Source of the DNA: Aeromicrobium phoceense | GTDB lineage: Bacteria; Actinomycetota; Actinomycetes; Propionibacteriales; Nocardioidaceae | Direction: 5' to 3' | Assembly (NCBI RefSeq): GCF_013868155.1 | Contig: NZ_JACEOG010000002.1 | Coordinates: 248,001-312,000, forward strand | Length of the DNA: 64,000 nucleotides | Part shown: positions 1-8,550 of the stretch, one piece after another | Layout of the letters: each line of letters starts with the position of its first letter | Position numbering within the stretch: the stretch's first letter is position 1 | Position numbers and translations under genes: made by a program | The notes under the pieces: generated by a model | Told to the model about the DNA's origin: nothing | The model's database searches: none | The model's input: only the letters and a program-made list of their open reading frames with translations

Positions 1-367
1 AGGACTTCCCCTCGTCGGTGAGGGTCGCGGTCTTGCGACCGTCGACCCGCTCGAACTCGACGAAGCCCTCGTCCTCGAGCTGCTGCAGGACCGGGTAGAT
101 CGAGCCGGGGCTCGGCGACCAGGCGCCTTCGCTCCGCGCGGCGATCTGCTGGATCAGGTGGTACCCGTGGGCGGGTGCCTCGTCCAGCAGCAGGAGAGCG
201 GCGGCGCGGACGTCGCCACCCTTGCGGCCGCGGCGCGGACCACGAGGTCCGGGGCGGCCCGTCCGACCGGGACCGAGGTCCCAGTCGAAGTCACGGGGTC
301 CGCCGGGGCGACGCCCGCGGCGGGGGTGCCGGTGCTGACCGGCGGGTTCGGGAGGAGTGCTGTGCAT
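1..367 (-). CDS. PadR-family transcriptional regulator (3' end outside window)
   Basis: The first 122 codons of a PadR-type repressor are visible; the C-terminal part lies beyond the left edge. Residues 1-50 are a disordered Gly/Pro/Arg-rich tail. The PadR winged helix begins near residue 52 (RAAALLLLDEAPAHGYHLIQ) and continues through SPGSIYPVLQQLEDEGFV, the recognition region, and the start of the wing. The ATG at 367 is preceded by AAAGGGGACGAG, a good ribosome binding site. An AT-rich inverted repeat lies 51-73 bases upstream and is the probable operator, so the gene is likely autoregulated. The ligand and any co-regulated transporter are unknown, since the downstream neighbour is not in the window. 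Confidence 0.9.
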   Translation of the reverse strand, partial: MHSTPPEPAGQHRHPRRGRRPGGPRDFDWDLGPGRTGRPGPRGPRRGRKGGDVRAAALLLLDEAPAHGYHLIQQIAARSEGAWSPSPGSIYPVLQQLEDEGFVEFERVDGRKTATLTDEGKS

Positions 368-417
368 GCTCGTCCCCTTTCGGTGTTCCTCGACACCAGT
401 GCGATGCCGATGCATTA

Positions 418-440
418 ACGATATATCGAATCTATATCGT
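418..440 (-). promoter_or_regulatory. Probable PadR operator (inverted repeat)
   Basis: ACGATATA (418-425) and TATATCGT (433-440) form a perfect 8-base inverted repeat around a 7-base spacer. The left half also belongs to the 10-base palindrome CGATATATCG (419-428). The site is a strongly AT-rich island in high-GC DNA, just upstream of the padR start on the same strand. Its position and form fit an autoregulatory PadR site; binding is inferred. Confidence 0.7.
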
Positions 441-491
441 CATGCAACGTGAGTGCGGGCACACGGGTGCTCCGGGGCAGCGTGAGGCGGG

Positions 492-920
492 TCAGCCCTG
501 GACGTAGTGGGTGAGCTGGTCGCGCTCGAACTCCAGCTGGTCCATCCGGAACTTCACGGCGTCGCCGATGCTCAGCACGCCGACGATCTCGTCGTCCTCC
601 AGGACGGGGATGTGCCGGACGCGGTGCTCGGTCATCGAGCTCATGAGCGATCCGAACGAGTCCTCGGGCGTGCACACCTGCACGTCGGTGGTCATGATCT
701 GCTGGACGGTCGCCTCCCGCGGATCGGGCAGCGCCCGCAGCTTGCGGACGATGTCGCGCTCGGACACGATGCCCGCCATCGACTTCCCGTCCGGGCTGAC
801 CACCAGGGCGCCGATGTTGTGCTCGGCGAGCAGGTCCAGCAGCTCGTCGACCGTGGCATCGGGCGAGATGGTGAACACCGCCGAACTGCCCTTGGCGCTG
901 AGTACGTCACGAACACGCAT
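492..920 (-). CDS. Stand-alone CBS-pair protein
   Basis: A 142-residue protein made almost entirely of two CBS motifs (about residues 8-65 and 73-128), forming one Bateman module. Such modules usually bind adenine nucleotides or other adenosyl ligands and sense energy or redox state; no output domain is present here. Typical features are MAGIVSERDIVRKL at the end of CBS1 and RHIPVLEDDEIVGVLSIGDAV in CBS2. I chose ATG 920 (MRVRDVL) because GAGGAGG lies just upstream; an in-frame start at 962 would add 14 residues with no such site. The gene seems monocistronic. The ligand and partner cannot be told from sequence. Confidence 0.88.
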   Translation of the reverse strand: MRVRDVLSAKGSSAVFTISPDATVDELLDLLAEHNIGALVVSPDGKSMAGIVSERDIVRKLRALPDPREATVQQIMTTDVQVCTPEDSFGSLMSSMTEHRVRHIPVLEDDEIVGVLSIGDAVKFRMDQLEFERDQLTHYVQG

Positions 921-990
921 ATGGTGCCTCCTCGATGTGATCGGCAGTGTAGCCCGCATCACACCCGGGCGCAGGTGCCGATCTCGAGGG

Positions 991-1887
991 TCAGTCGTCG
1001 CGGGTGAAGCGCAGTCGCGTGACGTTGTCGGCGAGCTGCTCGCCGTCGCCCTCCTCGGGCTCGTCGGGCCACGAGGGCTCGTCGTCGGGGAAGTGGCCGA
1101 GGTAGGCCATCACCGTGTCGTGCAGGCGCCCGTTCGTGGCCACCGCGTTGGCGCCCCAGGGTCCGGGCTCACCGGCGAGGCTCGTGAACTGGCCGCCGGC
1201 CTCGCGCACGATGATGTCGAGCGCCGCCATGTCCCAGACGTTCAGCTCGGGCTCGGCCGCGATGTCGACCGCGCCCTCGGCGACCATCATGTACGACCAG
1301 AAGTCGCCGTAGGCGCGCGTGCGCCAGCACTGGCGCAGCAGCGCGTCGAACTCGCCCTGGCGTCCGATCTGGCTCCAGCTCGGGGCCGAGGAGTACGACA
1401 GCGACGCGGCGGTCAGCTCGCGGACCCCGGACACGTGGATGGGCCGCGTCTGGCGGAAGGACTTGCCGGTGTGGGCGCCGTCGCCCTTCATGGCCCACCA
1501 GCGGCGGCCGATGGCCGGCGCCGAGACGCAGCCGACGACGATCTCGCCGGCCTCCTCGAGGGCGATGAGCGTGGCCCACACCGGGACCCCGCGGACGAAG
1601 TTGGAGGTGCCGTCGATCGGGTCGATGATCCAGCGCCGGTCGGCGTTCTCGGCCGTGCCCTCGGTCTCGCCGGACTCCTCGCCCAGGACGATGTCGCGTC
1701 CGCGGGAGGTCTTGAGCGTGCGGCGGATCGCATCCTCGACCGCGCGGTCGGACTCCGTCACGTACGTCATGTCGGGCTTCGTGGAGACCTCGAGGTCGAG
1801 GGCGCCGAAGCGGTCCATGCTGAGGTTGTCGGCGGAGTCGGCCAGGACGTGGGCCAGGCGCAGGTCGTCCAGGTACGGGTTGGCCAT
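991..1887 (-). CDS. hisN: Histidinol-phosphatase, inositol-monophosphatase type
   Basis: A 298-residue member of the Mg-dependent inositol monophosphatase family. In actinobacteria this branch supplies the histidinol-phosphate phosphatase step of histidine synthesis. The metal-binding motifs are clear: GEESG near residue 70, WIIDPIDGTSNF near residue 87, and the C-terminal WDMAALDIIVREAGG motif near residue 218. An acidic tail (residues 265-285) follows the catalytic domain. The gene lies 34 bases downstream of rsgA on the same strand, in an order (aroA, rsgA, hisN) common in actinobacteria. A general inositol-phosphatase role is the alternative, but the neighbours favour HisN. Confidence 0.88.
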   Translation of the reverse strand: MANPYLDDLRLAHVLADSADNLSMDRFGALDLEVSTKPDMTYVTESDRAVEDAIRRTLKTSRGRDIVLGEESGETEGTAENADRRWIIDPIDGTSNFVRGVPVWATLIALEEAGEIVVGCVSAPAIGRRWWAMKGDGAHTGKSFRQTRPIHVSGVRELTAASLSYSSAPSWSQIGRQGEFDALLRQCWRTRAYGDFWSYMMVAEGAVDIAAEPELNVWDMAALDIIVREAGGQFTSLAGEPGPWGANAVATNGRLHDTVMAYLGHFPDDEPSWPDEPEEGDGEQLADNVTRLRFTRDD

Positions 1888-1921
1888 GGGCCCACCCTAC
1901 GGTCTGGCCTCCTCGCGCAGG

Positions 1922-2899
1922 TCAGTACTCGTCGGCGAGCGACCGGCTGGCCATGATGCGCCGGAACGACTGCAGTCGCGCCGGGTCGATCTCGCCGTTC
2001 GCGGCGGCCACGTCGAGGGCGCACTCGGGCTCCCCGGCCAGGTGCGTGCAGCCCCGGGGGCAGTCGCGGGCGGCGGTGTTCAGGTCGGCGAAGGCGCGCA
2101 GGATCCGCTCGATGTCCACGTGGGCCAGGCCGAACGAGCGGAAGCCGGGGGTGTCCACGATCCGCCCGCCGAAGGGCAGCGGGAGGATCATCGCCGAGGT
2201 CGACGTGTGGCGGCCGCGGCCCGTGACCTCGTTGACGTGGCTCGTGGTGCGGTGCGCCTCGGGCACGAGGGCGTTGACCAGGGTGGACTTGCCCACGCCG
2301 CTGTGGCCGATCAGCACGCTGGTGCGGTCGCGCAGCAGGTCGCGCAGTGGCTCCAGGTCGCCGTCCTGGCGGGTGGTCACGGTGCGCACGTCCAGCGGCT
2401 TCAGCTGGGCGACGATCTCGTCGGCCGGCGCGAGGTCGGCCTTCGTCAGGCACACGGCCGGGTCCATGCCGGCGTCGTAGGCCGCGACGAGGCAGCGGTC
2501 GATCAGGCCCGGCCGCGGCGGCGGGTCGGCCAGCGCGGTGACGATCACCAGCTGGTCGGCGTTGGCCACGACGACGCGCTCGATCGGGTCGTCGTCGTCG
2601 GCGCTGCGGCGCAGCACCGTGCGGCGGTCGCGGACCTCCACGATGCGGGCGAGGCTGCCGGGCTGGCCGGAGACGTCGCCCACCACGCGCACCTCGTCGC
2701 CCACCACGACGCCCTGGCGCCCGAGCGGTCGAGACTTCATGGCGGTGACGACGGTTCCGTCCTCGAACAGCAGCGTGTAGCGGCCCCGGTCGACCGTGGT
2801 GACGACGGCGACGACCGCGTCGGAGTAGTCGGGCCGGTCCTTCGTGCGTGGACGGGTGCGCCGGCGCGGGCGGTCGTACTGGGCGTCCTCGTCCCTCAC
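1922..2899 (-). CDS. rsgA: Ribosome-maturation GTPase RsgA
   Basis: A 325-residue circularly permuted GTPase that checks and matures the 30S subunit. An N-terminal OB fold (about 30-100) is followed by GTPase motifs in permuted order: G4 (LTKADLA), G1 ([14 protein letters not shown]) and G3 ([10 protein letters not shown]). The C-terminal zinc knuckle is visible as [14 protein letters not shown]. The basic N-terminus ([13 protein letters not shown]) fits RNA contact. The ATG at 2899 overlaps the aroA stop by 4 bases, so translation is coupled to aroA. Pairing of aroA with rsgA is a common actinobacterial arrangement. Confidence 0.96.
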   Translation of the reverse strand: MRDEDAQYDRPRRRTRPRTKDRPDYSDAVVAVVTTVDRGRYTLLFEDGTVVTAMKSRPLGRQGVVVGDEVRVVGDVSGQPGSLARIVEVRDRRTVLRRSADDDDPIERVVVANADQLVIVTALADPPPRPGLIDRCLVAAYDAGMDPAVCLTKADLAPADEIVAQLKPLDVRTVTTRQDGDLEPLRDLLRDRTSVLIGHSGVGKSTLVNALVPEAHRTTSHVNEVTGRGRHTSTSAMILPLPFGGRIVDTPGFRSFGLAHVDIERILRAFADLNTAARDCPRGCTHLAGEPECALDVAAANGEIDPARLQSFRRIMASRSLADEY

Positions 2900-4158
2900 G
2901 GCACCAACCGTCCCCAGTCGTCGGCGAACCCGGGATACGTCTTCGCGGTGGTGCCGATGTTCTCCACGACGACGCCGGGAACGCGCAGGCCGATCACGGC
3001 GGCGGCGTGGGCCATGCGGTGGTCGTCGTAGGTGGCGAAGCGGCCGCCGTGCAGGGGAGCTGGCGTGATGGTGAGGCCGTCGGGCTGCTCCTGCACGGAG
3101 CCGCCGAGGCGGTTGATCTCGGTGGCCAGCGCGGCGAGGCGATCGGTCTCGTGGCCGCGCAGGTGGCCGATCCCCGTGAGCCGGCTGGGGGCCTCGGCGA
3201 GAGCGGCCAGGGCAGCGACCACGGGGGTCAGCTCGCCCACGTCGTGGAGGTCGAGGTCGACGCCCGCGAGGCGCTCGGGACCGGTGACGACGAGGTCGCT
3301 GCCGTCGCGCTCGGCGCGACCGCCGAACGCCACGGCGAGCTCGCGCCAGGCGTCTCCGGCCTGGTCGGTGTGCTCGGGCCAGTTCCGCACGAGCACCCGG
3401 CCACCGGTGGCGAGCGCCGCCGCGACGAACGGGCCGGCGTTGGACAGGTCGGGCTCGATCGTGACGTCGAGCGCCTTCACCGGTCCGGGCCGGACGTGCC
3501 AGCGACCCGGTGCCTCGTCGACGACCACGCCACGGCGGCGCAGCTCGGTGACGGTCATCGCGACGTGGGGGAGCGAGGGGAGGGAGCCGCCCTCATGGCG
3601 CAGGTCGAGCCCCTCGGTGAAGCGCGGCGCGACGAGCAGGAGCGCCGACACGAACTGACTGGACGCGGAGGCGTCGACCGTGAGGTCACCGCCGCGGACC
3701 GCGGAGGCGCCGTGCACCGTGAACGGCAGGCTGCCCCGGCCGTCGTCCTCCACTCGCACGCCGAGGTCGCGCAGGCTCGAGATGGTGGTGGCCATCGGAC
3801 GCTCACGGGCGCGGGGGTCGCCGTCGAACCGTGCCGGACCGGTGCCGAGGGCCGCGACGGGAGGCACGAAGCGCATCACGGTGCCCGCCAGGCCGCAGTC
3901 CACCTCGGCCGCCCCGACCGGCTCGATCGGGGTGACCGACCAGGACTCGGGCCCACGCTCGATGCGGGCTCCGAGCGACACGAGCGCGTCGGCCATCAGC
4001 TCGGTGTCCCGGGCGGCCAGGGGCAGGTGGACGGTGGAGGGTCCGTCGGCGAGGGCCGCCAGCACGAGGGCGCGGTTGGTCTGGGACTTCGAGCCCGGCA
4101 GCAGCACCTCGGAGTCGACGGCCGCCGAGGGATGGGGAGCGTTCCAGTCCATCCTCAT
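2896..4158 (-). CDS. aroA: 3-phosphoshikimate 1-carboxyvinyltransferase (EPSP synthase)
   Basis: A 420-residue EPSP synthase, which joins phosphoenolpyruvate to shikimate-3-phosphate in the aromatic amino acid pathway. The substrate-binding motif [13 protein letters not shown] lies near residue 21. Other family markers are [10 protein letters not shown], the serine-rich [13 protein letters not shown], and [11 protein letters not shown] near the C-terminus. ATG 4158 overlaps the stop of the DoxX gene (ATGA); a second in-frame ATG at 4152 is equally plausible. The gene is coupled at both ends, to the DoxX gene upstream and rsgA downstream. Confidence 0.95.
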   Translation of the reverse strand: MRMDWNAPHPSAAVDSEVLLPGSKSQTNRALVLAALADGPSTVHLPLAARDTELMADALVSLGARIERGPESWSVTPIEPVGAAEVDCGLAGTVMRFVPPVAALGTGPARFDGDPRARERPMATTISSLRDLGVRVEDDGRGSLPFTVHGASAVRGGDLTVDASASSQFVSALLLVAPRFTEGLDLRHEGGSLPSLPHVAMTVTELRRRGVVVDEAPGRWHVRPGPVKALDVTIEPDLSNAGPFVAAALATGGRVLVRNWPEHTDQAGDAWRELAVAFGGRAERDGSDLVVTGPERLAGVDLDLHDVGELTPVVAALAALAEAPSRLTGIGHLRGHETDRLAALATEINRLGGSVQEQPDGLTITPAPLHGGRFATYDDHRMAHAAAVIGLRVPGVVVENIGTTAKTYPGFADDWGRLVP

Positions 4159-4640
4159 CCCCGCAGGTCGTCGAGCTGGTCGACGATCGTGTCCTTGGCC
4201 GCGATGGCGGTGTTCCTCGCACGCCGGCCGAGCCACGGCTTGTGCGGATCCGGGTCGAGGGTCGACAGCAGCAGGCCGCCGGTGAGCGACACGTTCTTCA
4301 TGAAGTGGGTGAACTGGTTCTTGCGGGCGACGGGATCGGTCTCGTTCCAGAACGGGTGCCCGGCCACCGTGGTGGCGGGCATCGTGGCGGCCAGCACGAG
4401 CGCGGAGGTGCGCGGGAGGTGGCCAGTGGCCAGCGTGGCGCCGGCGGCCACGTGCACCGCCGAGTTCAGCCGGATCAGATTCGTCGGCGAGAGGTTCGCC
4501 TGGGGCGCGACCTTGCGCAGCACGTCGGCCACGGGCTGGGCCTTGTGGGCGAGCGCGCCGGGCTTGCGCAGCGCCATCACCCCGCCGGTGATGAACATCG
4601 AGGCGAGCATCGGACGGGCCACCGCGCGCAGGAGAGTCAT
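4155..4640 (-). CDS. DoxX-family membrane protein
   Basis: A 161-residue protein of the DoxX family (Pfam DoxX, four-helix membrane proteins often tied to thiol or redox stress). Hydrophobic segments lie near residues 8-25, 60-80, 80-95 and 115-130, and the N-terminal [14 protein letters not shown] is typical of the family. The C-terminus is polar and charged ([14 protein letters not shown]). It is the first gene of the leftward aroA-rsgA-hisN group and overlaps aroA by 4 bases. The function of this subfamily is not established. Confidence 0.8.
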   Translation of the reverse strand: MTLLRAVARPMLASMFITGGVMALRKPGALAHKAQPVADVLRKVAPQANLSPTNLIRLNSAVHVAAGATLATGHLPRTSALVLAATMPATTVAGHPFWNETDPVARKNQFTHFMKNVSLTGGLLLSTLDPDPHKPWLGRRARNTAIAAKDTIVDQLDDLRG

Positions 4641-4682
4641 GGGTTCATCATGCCGCAGAGCGGCCCTGCTGCCGAGGTCCGC

Positions 4683-6758
4683 TCAGCCGAAGGTGCCCGA
4701 GAGCGACGTGCCGCCGCTGGTGACCGAGTAGTTGCCCTGGGGGAACCACAGCGTGTTGATCCGCAGCGCCGGGAGGGTGCGGTCCGCGGTGACCGGCTGC
4801 GCGCAGTTGAGCGTGGGGCTGATCTGGCTGGCCCGGGTGCACGTCCAGCCGGACCACCCCGTGATGAGCTCGACGCCCGGGAAGCCGCCGGTGAACGTGA
4901 CGCGCATCTGCACCGTCTGACCGGGCCGGACGTCGGGGCCGACCGTGAACGCGAACGTCGCCGAGGTCCAGCTCGTGGTCGCCGTGGCGCGCACCGTGCT
5001 GTCAGTCGGCTGCGTGGTGGGTTCCGTGGTCGGTTCCGTGGTGGGCTCGGTGGTGGGTTCCGTGGTGGGCTCGGTGGTCGGCTCTGTGGTCGGTTCCGTC
5101 GTGGGCTCGGTGGTGGGTTCCGTGGTCGGCTCGGTCGTGGGTTCCGTGGTCGGCTCGGTCGTGGGTTCCGGCGTCGGGATGGTGGTCGGCTCCGGCGTGG
5201 GCTCCGTGGTCGGCTCGGTGGTCGGTTCCGTGGTCGGCTGCTCGCCCGTGGGCTCGGTGGTCGGCTCGCCCGTGGGTTCCGTGGTGGGCTCGGTGGTCGG
5301 CTCGGTGGTGGGTTCCGTGGTCGGCTCGGTGGTGGGTTCCGTGGTCGGCTCGGTGGTCGGTTCCGTGGTCGGCTCGGTCGTCGGCTCGGTGGTCGGTTCC
5401 GTGGTCGGCTCGGTGGTCGGTTCCGTGGTCGGTTCCGTGGTCGGTTCCGTCGTGGGCTCGGTCGTCGGTTCCGTGGTCGGTTCCGTCGTGGGCTCCGCGG
5501 TCGGCTCGGTGGTCGGCACGGGCGGCAGCGGCTGGGGCTCGTCGGGGAACGGCTCGTCGATCACCGGGTCGTCGGCCGGCGGCTCCTCGTCGCCGTCGGC
5601 GGGTGCCTCCTCCGGGGGGTCCTGCCACACCATCGGGTCGGGGAGGGCGCCCACGTCGGGCGCCGCTGCATCCGCGGCAGCACCGCCGGGCAGGGCCGCG
5701 GCACCGGGGGCAGCGGCGCGGGTGGTGTTCTCCACGGCCGGCGGACGATCCACGGTGATGAGCGCGGTCGCGCCCGCGATCACCACGACGCTGGCCGCGG
5801 CGCCGGCGGCGATTCCGGCCGGGCCGATCGTGCCCAGCACGCCCATGAAGCCCGACGTGGACCCTCCGACCGCACCCGCTCCGCCACCTGCTCCGGTACC
5901 GCCACCACCGCCGCCGCCGTTGCCGTTCCCGCCGGCACTGGCCGCGGCCAGGCCGCCGGCGGCACCGGTGCCCTGCAGGTATCCCGCGGCCGCGGTGCCG
6001 AGGATGGCCGGGGCCAGGATGCCGGCCAGGCCGTGGTTGAAGTCCTGGAGCTCGAGGTACAGACCCATGCACGCGCGGCACTCGTCGAGGTGACGCTGCA
6101 CCTTGCCGGCGTCGCGCCGCGACAGCCCGCCACGCACGAAGGCGCCCAGGTTGCCGATCGCGAACTGGCACTCGGGCGTCGTCGTCGGGACGAGGTGCTT
6201 CTGGAGGTAGGCCTGGCGCAGGCCCTCACGCGCCCGGTACGCCAGGGCCGAGACGCTGTTCGCGCTCATCCCCAGCATCGGCGCGATCTCAGCGGGCTTC
6301 TGTCCCTCCACGTCGAGGTGCCACAGCACCATCTGCCAGCGCTCGGGCAGCGAGGCGAACGCCTCCGCGGTGGTGGTGCGCTCGAAGCCGAGCTCGGCGG
6401 TGTCGACGAAGTCCACCCGGCCGTCCAGCTCGAACTGGTCGTCGGTGGGGCGCTCGCGCGTGACGGCGCGGATGCGGTCGACGTGCAGCCGCCGGACCGC
6501 GGTGAGCAGGTAGGCGCGGAAGGACTCCTGCGGGCCGCCGCCCTTCTGGACCGTGACCAGCACCTTGGTGAAGGCCTCCGCGACGAGGTCGTCGGCGTCG
6601 GCACCACGCATCAGCTGGCGCGCCAGGCGCAGCGCCGCGGCCTGGTGCCGGGTGTAGAGGTCGCCGTACGCAGCCGAGTCGCCCTCGCGGACGGCGGTCA
6701 GCAGATCGGCGTCGCTTCGGTCGTGGCCCAGGGCAGAGGAGGAGGCGTCGATGGTCAC
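4683..6758 (-). CDS. ECF sigma factor fused to zinc-finger anti-sigma domain, membrane helix and Thr/Pro/Glu stalk
   Basis: A 691-residue protein that joins a whole signalling chain in one chain. Sigma region 2 lies about 18-95 and region 4 about 130-190 ([18 protein letters not shown], then a helix-turn-helix). A zinc anti-sigma motif H223-x3-C227-x2-C230 follows, with C197 before it. Next come a Gly/Ala linker, a membrane helix about 312-336 ([20 protein letters not shown]), a Pro/Ala/Asp segment, about 170 residues of TEPT repeats (415-585), and a C-terminal beta-rich domain (586-691) with two cysteines. The predicted topology is sigma and anti-sigma inside, stalk and C-terminal domain outside. 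I chose GTG 6758 because AAAGGGGCAG sits upstream; an in-frame start at 6806 lacks one. ECF groups with a C-terminal zinc finger, helix and surface domain are known, but the signal and targets here are unknown. Confidence 0.88.
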   Translation of the reverse strand: MTIDASSSALGHDRSDADLLTAVREGDSAAYGDLYTRHQAAALRLARQLMRGADADDLVAEAFTKVLVTVQKGGGPQESFRAYLLTAVRRLHVDRIRAVTRERPTDDQFELDGRVDFVDTAELGFERTTTAEAFASLPERWQMVLWHLDVEGQKPAEIAPMLGMSANSVSALAYRAREGLRQAYLQKHLVPTTTPECQFAIGNLGAFVRGGLSRRDAGKVQRHLDECRACMGLYLELQDFNHGLAGILAPAILGTAAAGYLQGTGAAGGLAAASAGGNGNGGGGGGGTGAGGGAGAVGGSTSGFMGVLGTIGPAGIAAGAAASVVVIAGATALITVDRPPAVENTTRAAAPGAAALPGGAAADAAAPDVGALPDPMVWQDPPEEAPADGDEEPPADDPVIDEPFPDEPQPLPPVPTTEPTAEPTTEPTTEPTTEPTTEPTTEPTTEPTTEPTTEPTTEPTTEPTTEPTTEPTTEPTTEPTTEPTTEPTTEPTTEPTGEPTTEPTGEQPTTEPTTEPTTEPTPEPTTIPTPEPTTEPTTEPTTEPTTEPTTEPTTEPTTEPTTEPTTEPTTEPTTEPTTEPTTQPTDSTVRATATTSWTSATFAFTVGPDVRPGQTVQMRVTFTGGFPGVELITGWSGWTCTRASQISPTLNCAQPVTADRTLPALRINTLWFPQGNYSVTSGGTSLSGTFG
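5005..5516 (-). repeat. 12-bp coding repeat (TEPT stalk)
   Basis: About 42 tandem copies of a 12-base unit encode Thr-Glu-Pro-Thr on the minus strand. A few units are altered (Ala for Thr, Gly insertions, one Gln before the end). Synonymous codons vary between copies (ACC or ACG, GAG or GAA, CCG or CCC), so the tract is old enough to have drifted, yet the unit length is kept. Copy-number change by slippage would keep the frame and alter only stalk length. Confidence 0.92.
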
Positions 6759-6823
6759 TGCCTGCCCCTTTCCCGAGTGGTCGCGTGGGTGCCTACGCGT
6801 GACCACGACTGGCCACCTTGCTC

Positions 6824-6852
6824 AGTCTAGGTGCCGAGCGCGCTGCTGTCCG
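6824..6852 (-). promoter_or_regulatory. Candidate promoter of the fused sigma gene
   Basis: Read on the minus strand, CGGACA (6852-6847) and TAGACT (6829-6824) are separated by 17 bases and lie about 65 bases upstream of the GTG start at 6758. TAGACT matches the TANNNT -10 used widely in this window. The -35 match is only partial, so an ECF-type promoter elsewhere in the interval is not excluded. Confidence 0.4.
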
Positions 6853-6870
6853 TGGTTCCGGTGGCCCTTT

Positions 6871-6882
6871 GTGACTAGTCAC
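6871..6882. promoter_or_regulatory. 12-bp palindrome in the divergent sigma/GGDEF promoter region
   Basis: GTGACTAGTCAC is a perfect 12-base palindrome between the fused sigma gene and the GGDEF-like gene. It lies 19 bases upstream of the candidate -35 of the sigma gene and 143 bases before the ATG of the divergent gene. A dimeric regulator could bind here; none can be named. The rest of the 266-bp interval holds no visible gene. Confidence 0.4.
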
Positions 6883-7024
6883 GGGCCCGTTTTTCGCGGC
6901 GGCGGCAGCGTGAACTCACCGTTACGCGCGATCGGTGCAGAAAGTCGCGTCATGGGGGCCGCGGTCAGCCGTCCCCTAGATGTCACACGGCGACCACGCC
7001 CGGCCCTTGCGAGAGGAGGCACGG

Positions 7025-7672
7025 ATGAACCCCTTCGACGTCAGCTATGTCGACCTCGACTCGGCGGTCCGTGCCGGTCAGGTGGACGCAGTGGACGTTG
7101 CACACGAGGTGGGAGCGAGTGCAGCGTCTCTCGGAGTTCCACTCCACGAGGTCCTCGACCGCGTGGAGAGGGCCTTCGACGGCCTCGAACCGTCGTTCGC
7201 GATGGTCCGTGGGGTCGCCGTGGCGTGGGCCGAGACGTCCCGGGCGCTGCAGCTCGAGACGTCGTGCGAGGACCCGCTGACCCAGTTGTCGACCCTGGCG
7301 CACCTGCGGCACAGCCTGGACGGGCTGTACCGCGGGGCGGTCAGGGACGACTCCACGGTCACGGATCGTCACGGGCTCGTCGTGGTCGAGCTGCCTCGGC
7401 AGGCCGGCCAGGTGCTCGAGCAGGCGCTGCACGCGGTCGACGTGAGTGTCGCCCTGCGGACGGTGTTCCCGGGCGACGAGGTCATCGCACAGCTGAGCCC
7501 ACGACGCTTCTGCGTCCTGGCCGAACGACGTCGGCTGGACCAGCCGCCGCTGAGCCTGGTCCCCGTCCTGCTGCGCCGGACGTTCGAGTCGCCCCCGCCT
7601 CGGGTGTGGCTCGAGCTGCTGCCGCCGGTCGCACAGGACGTGACCTGGGTGCTCGACGCACTCACCGGTTGA
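7025..7672 (+). CDS. Degenerate GGDEF-like protein
   Basis: A 215-residue soluble protein without signal peptide or membrane helix. Residues about 80-200 resemble a diguanylate-cyclase fold: EDPLTQLSTLAHLRHSLDGL matches the DxLTGLxNR-like first helix, and FPGDEVIAQLSPRRFCVLAER sits where the strands around the active loop would be. The GGDEF signature is missing, so cyclase activity is not expected. ATG 7025 follows GAGAGGAGG. The gene is divergent from the fused sigma gene, so the two may share control. A nucleotide-sensing or structural role is possible but not shown. Confidence 0.6.
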   Translation: MNPFDVSYVDLDSAVRAGQVDAVDVAHEVGASAASLGVPLHEVLDRVERAFDGLEPSFAMVRGVAVAWAETSRALQLETSCEDPLTQLSTLAHLRHSLDGLYRGAVRDDSTVTDRHGLVVVELPRQAGQVLEQALHAVDVSVALRTVFPGDEVIAQLSPRRFCVLAERRRLDQPPLSLVPVLLRRTFESPPPRVWLELLPPVAQDVTWVLDALTG

Positions 7673-7754
7673 CCGGCGGGGTCCGCCCCCATCTCGGGTG
7701 TGGCGGAACCCGCCGGGCGGCCGGAGCGTCGGTCGTCGCGCCTAGGCTGGTCGC

Positions 7755-8462
7755 ATGTGCGGCCGTTACGCGACGTCCCGGACCCCGACCACCCTCGTCG
7801 ACGACTTCGAGAGCGATCTCGGCGACCTGTTCGTCGACACCGGACCCGACTTCAACCTCGCGCCCACCAAGCTGGCGCCCCTCGTCGTCGCTCGCTCCGG
7901 TGACGCGGGCCCGCGCCGCGAGCTCGTCACCGCGAAGTGGGGCCTGGTTCCCTCGTGGGCCAAGGACCCCTCGATCGGCAACCGCCTCATCAACGCCCGC
8001 AGCGAGACCGTCGCCGAGAAGCCGTCATTCCGGTCGGCCTTCGCCAAGCGGCGCGCGATCGTCCCGGCCGACGGGTTCTACGAGTGGTACCAGCCCGAGG
8101 CGGAGCCCGGCGCGAAGCGACCGCCCAAGCAGCCCTTCTTCATGAGCGCCGAGGGCGGACTCGGCCTCGCGGGGCTCTACGAGTTCTGGAAGGACCCCGA
8201 GGGGGAGTGGCTGCTCACCTACACGATCCTCACCACGTCGGCCGAGGGCGAGGACGGGCGCATCCACGACCGCGCGCCGCTGATCGTCGGCGCCGAGGTC
8301 GCCGAGCACTGGCTGGCGGCCGAGCCGTGGCCCGAGGCGCTCGAGCACCTGGTGCCGGCCACGCCGGGCGTGCTGGACACGTGGCCGGTGTCCACCGAGG
8401 TCAACAACGTGCGCAACAACGGCCCCGAGCTGGTCGAGCCGCTTCCGCTCGAGGGGGAATAG
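7755..8462 (+). CDS. SOS response-associated protein YedK/HMCES
   Basis: A 235-residue SRAP-domain protein. The family forms a covalent DNA-protein crosslink with abasic sites in single-stranded DNA through Cys2, shielding them during replication. The N-terminal MCGRYA with Cys2 is intact, and ARSETVAEKPSFRSAF and ADGFYEWY, which carry further active-site residues, are clear. NRAPLIV-type residues appear as HDRAPLIVGAE. The gene is probably leaderless: TAGGCT at 7742-7747 ends 7 bases before the ATG and no ribosome binding site is seen. The SigR promoter for the next gene overlaps its stop codon. Confidence 0.95.
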   Translation: MCGRYATSRTPTTLVDDFESDLGDLFVDTGPDFNLAPTKLAPLVVARSGDAGPRRELVTAKWGLVPSWAKDPSIGNRLINARSETVAEKPSFRSAFAKRRAIVPADGFYEWYQPEAEPGAKRPPKQPFFMSAEGGLGLAGLYEFWKDPEGEWLLTYTILTTSAEGEDGRIHDRAPLIVGAEVAEHWLAAEPWPEALEHLVPATPGVLDTWPVSTEVNNVRNNGPELVEPLPLEGE

Positions 8463-8481
8463 CGGGGCGCCGCGAGCCGTT
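8455..8481 (+). promoter_or_regulatory. SigR-type promoter (GGGAAT-N18-GTT)
   Basis: GGGAAT (8455-8460) is followed after exactly 18 bases by GTT (8479-8481), the SigR/SigH consensus. The -35 element overlaps the stop of the upstream gene. Transcription would begin near 8488-8490, just before an AGGAGG site at 8491-8496. The position implies autoregulation of sigR. Confidence 0.88.
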
Positions 8482-8490
8482 TGACCAAGC

Positions 8491-8550
8491 AGGAGGTTTT
8501 GAATGCTCGCATGCCCCGTACGTCCTGCCGCAGTAGGCTGGGCGACGATG
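8491..8550 (+). promoter_or_regulatory. Dual start region of sigR (long and short isoforms)
   Basis: AGGAGG (8491-8496) lies 6 bases before an ATG at 8503 that is in frame with sigR and adds 15 residues. A separate -10-like TAGGCT (8534-8539) lies 8 bases before the second ATG at 8548, which has no good ribosome binding site and would be leaderless. This gives a stress-induced long form and a constitutive short form, as known for SigR' and SigR in Streptomyces. Confidence 0.65.

Noticed and set aside
5005-5516. Possible CRISPR array or satellite repeat
   Set aside because: Units are 12 bases with no spacers, and the tract is in frame in a gene; it is a coding repeat.
4945-6093. Long plus-strand frame of Val-Gly-Ser-Val repeats
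   Set aside because: It is the antisense reading of the TEPT stalk repeats; no ribosome binding site or known domain, and it lies wholly inside the sigma gene.
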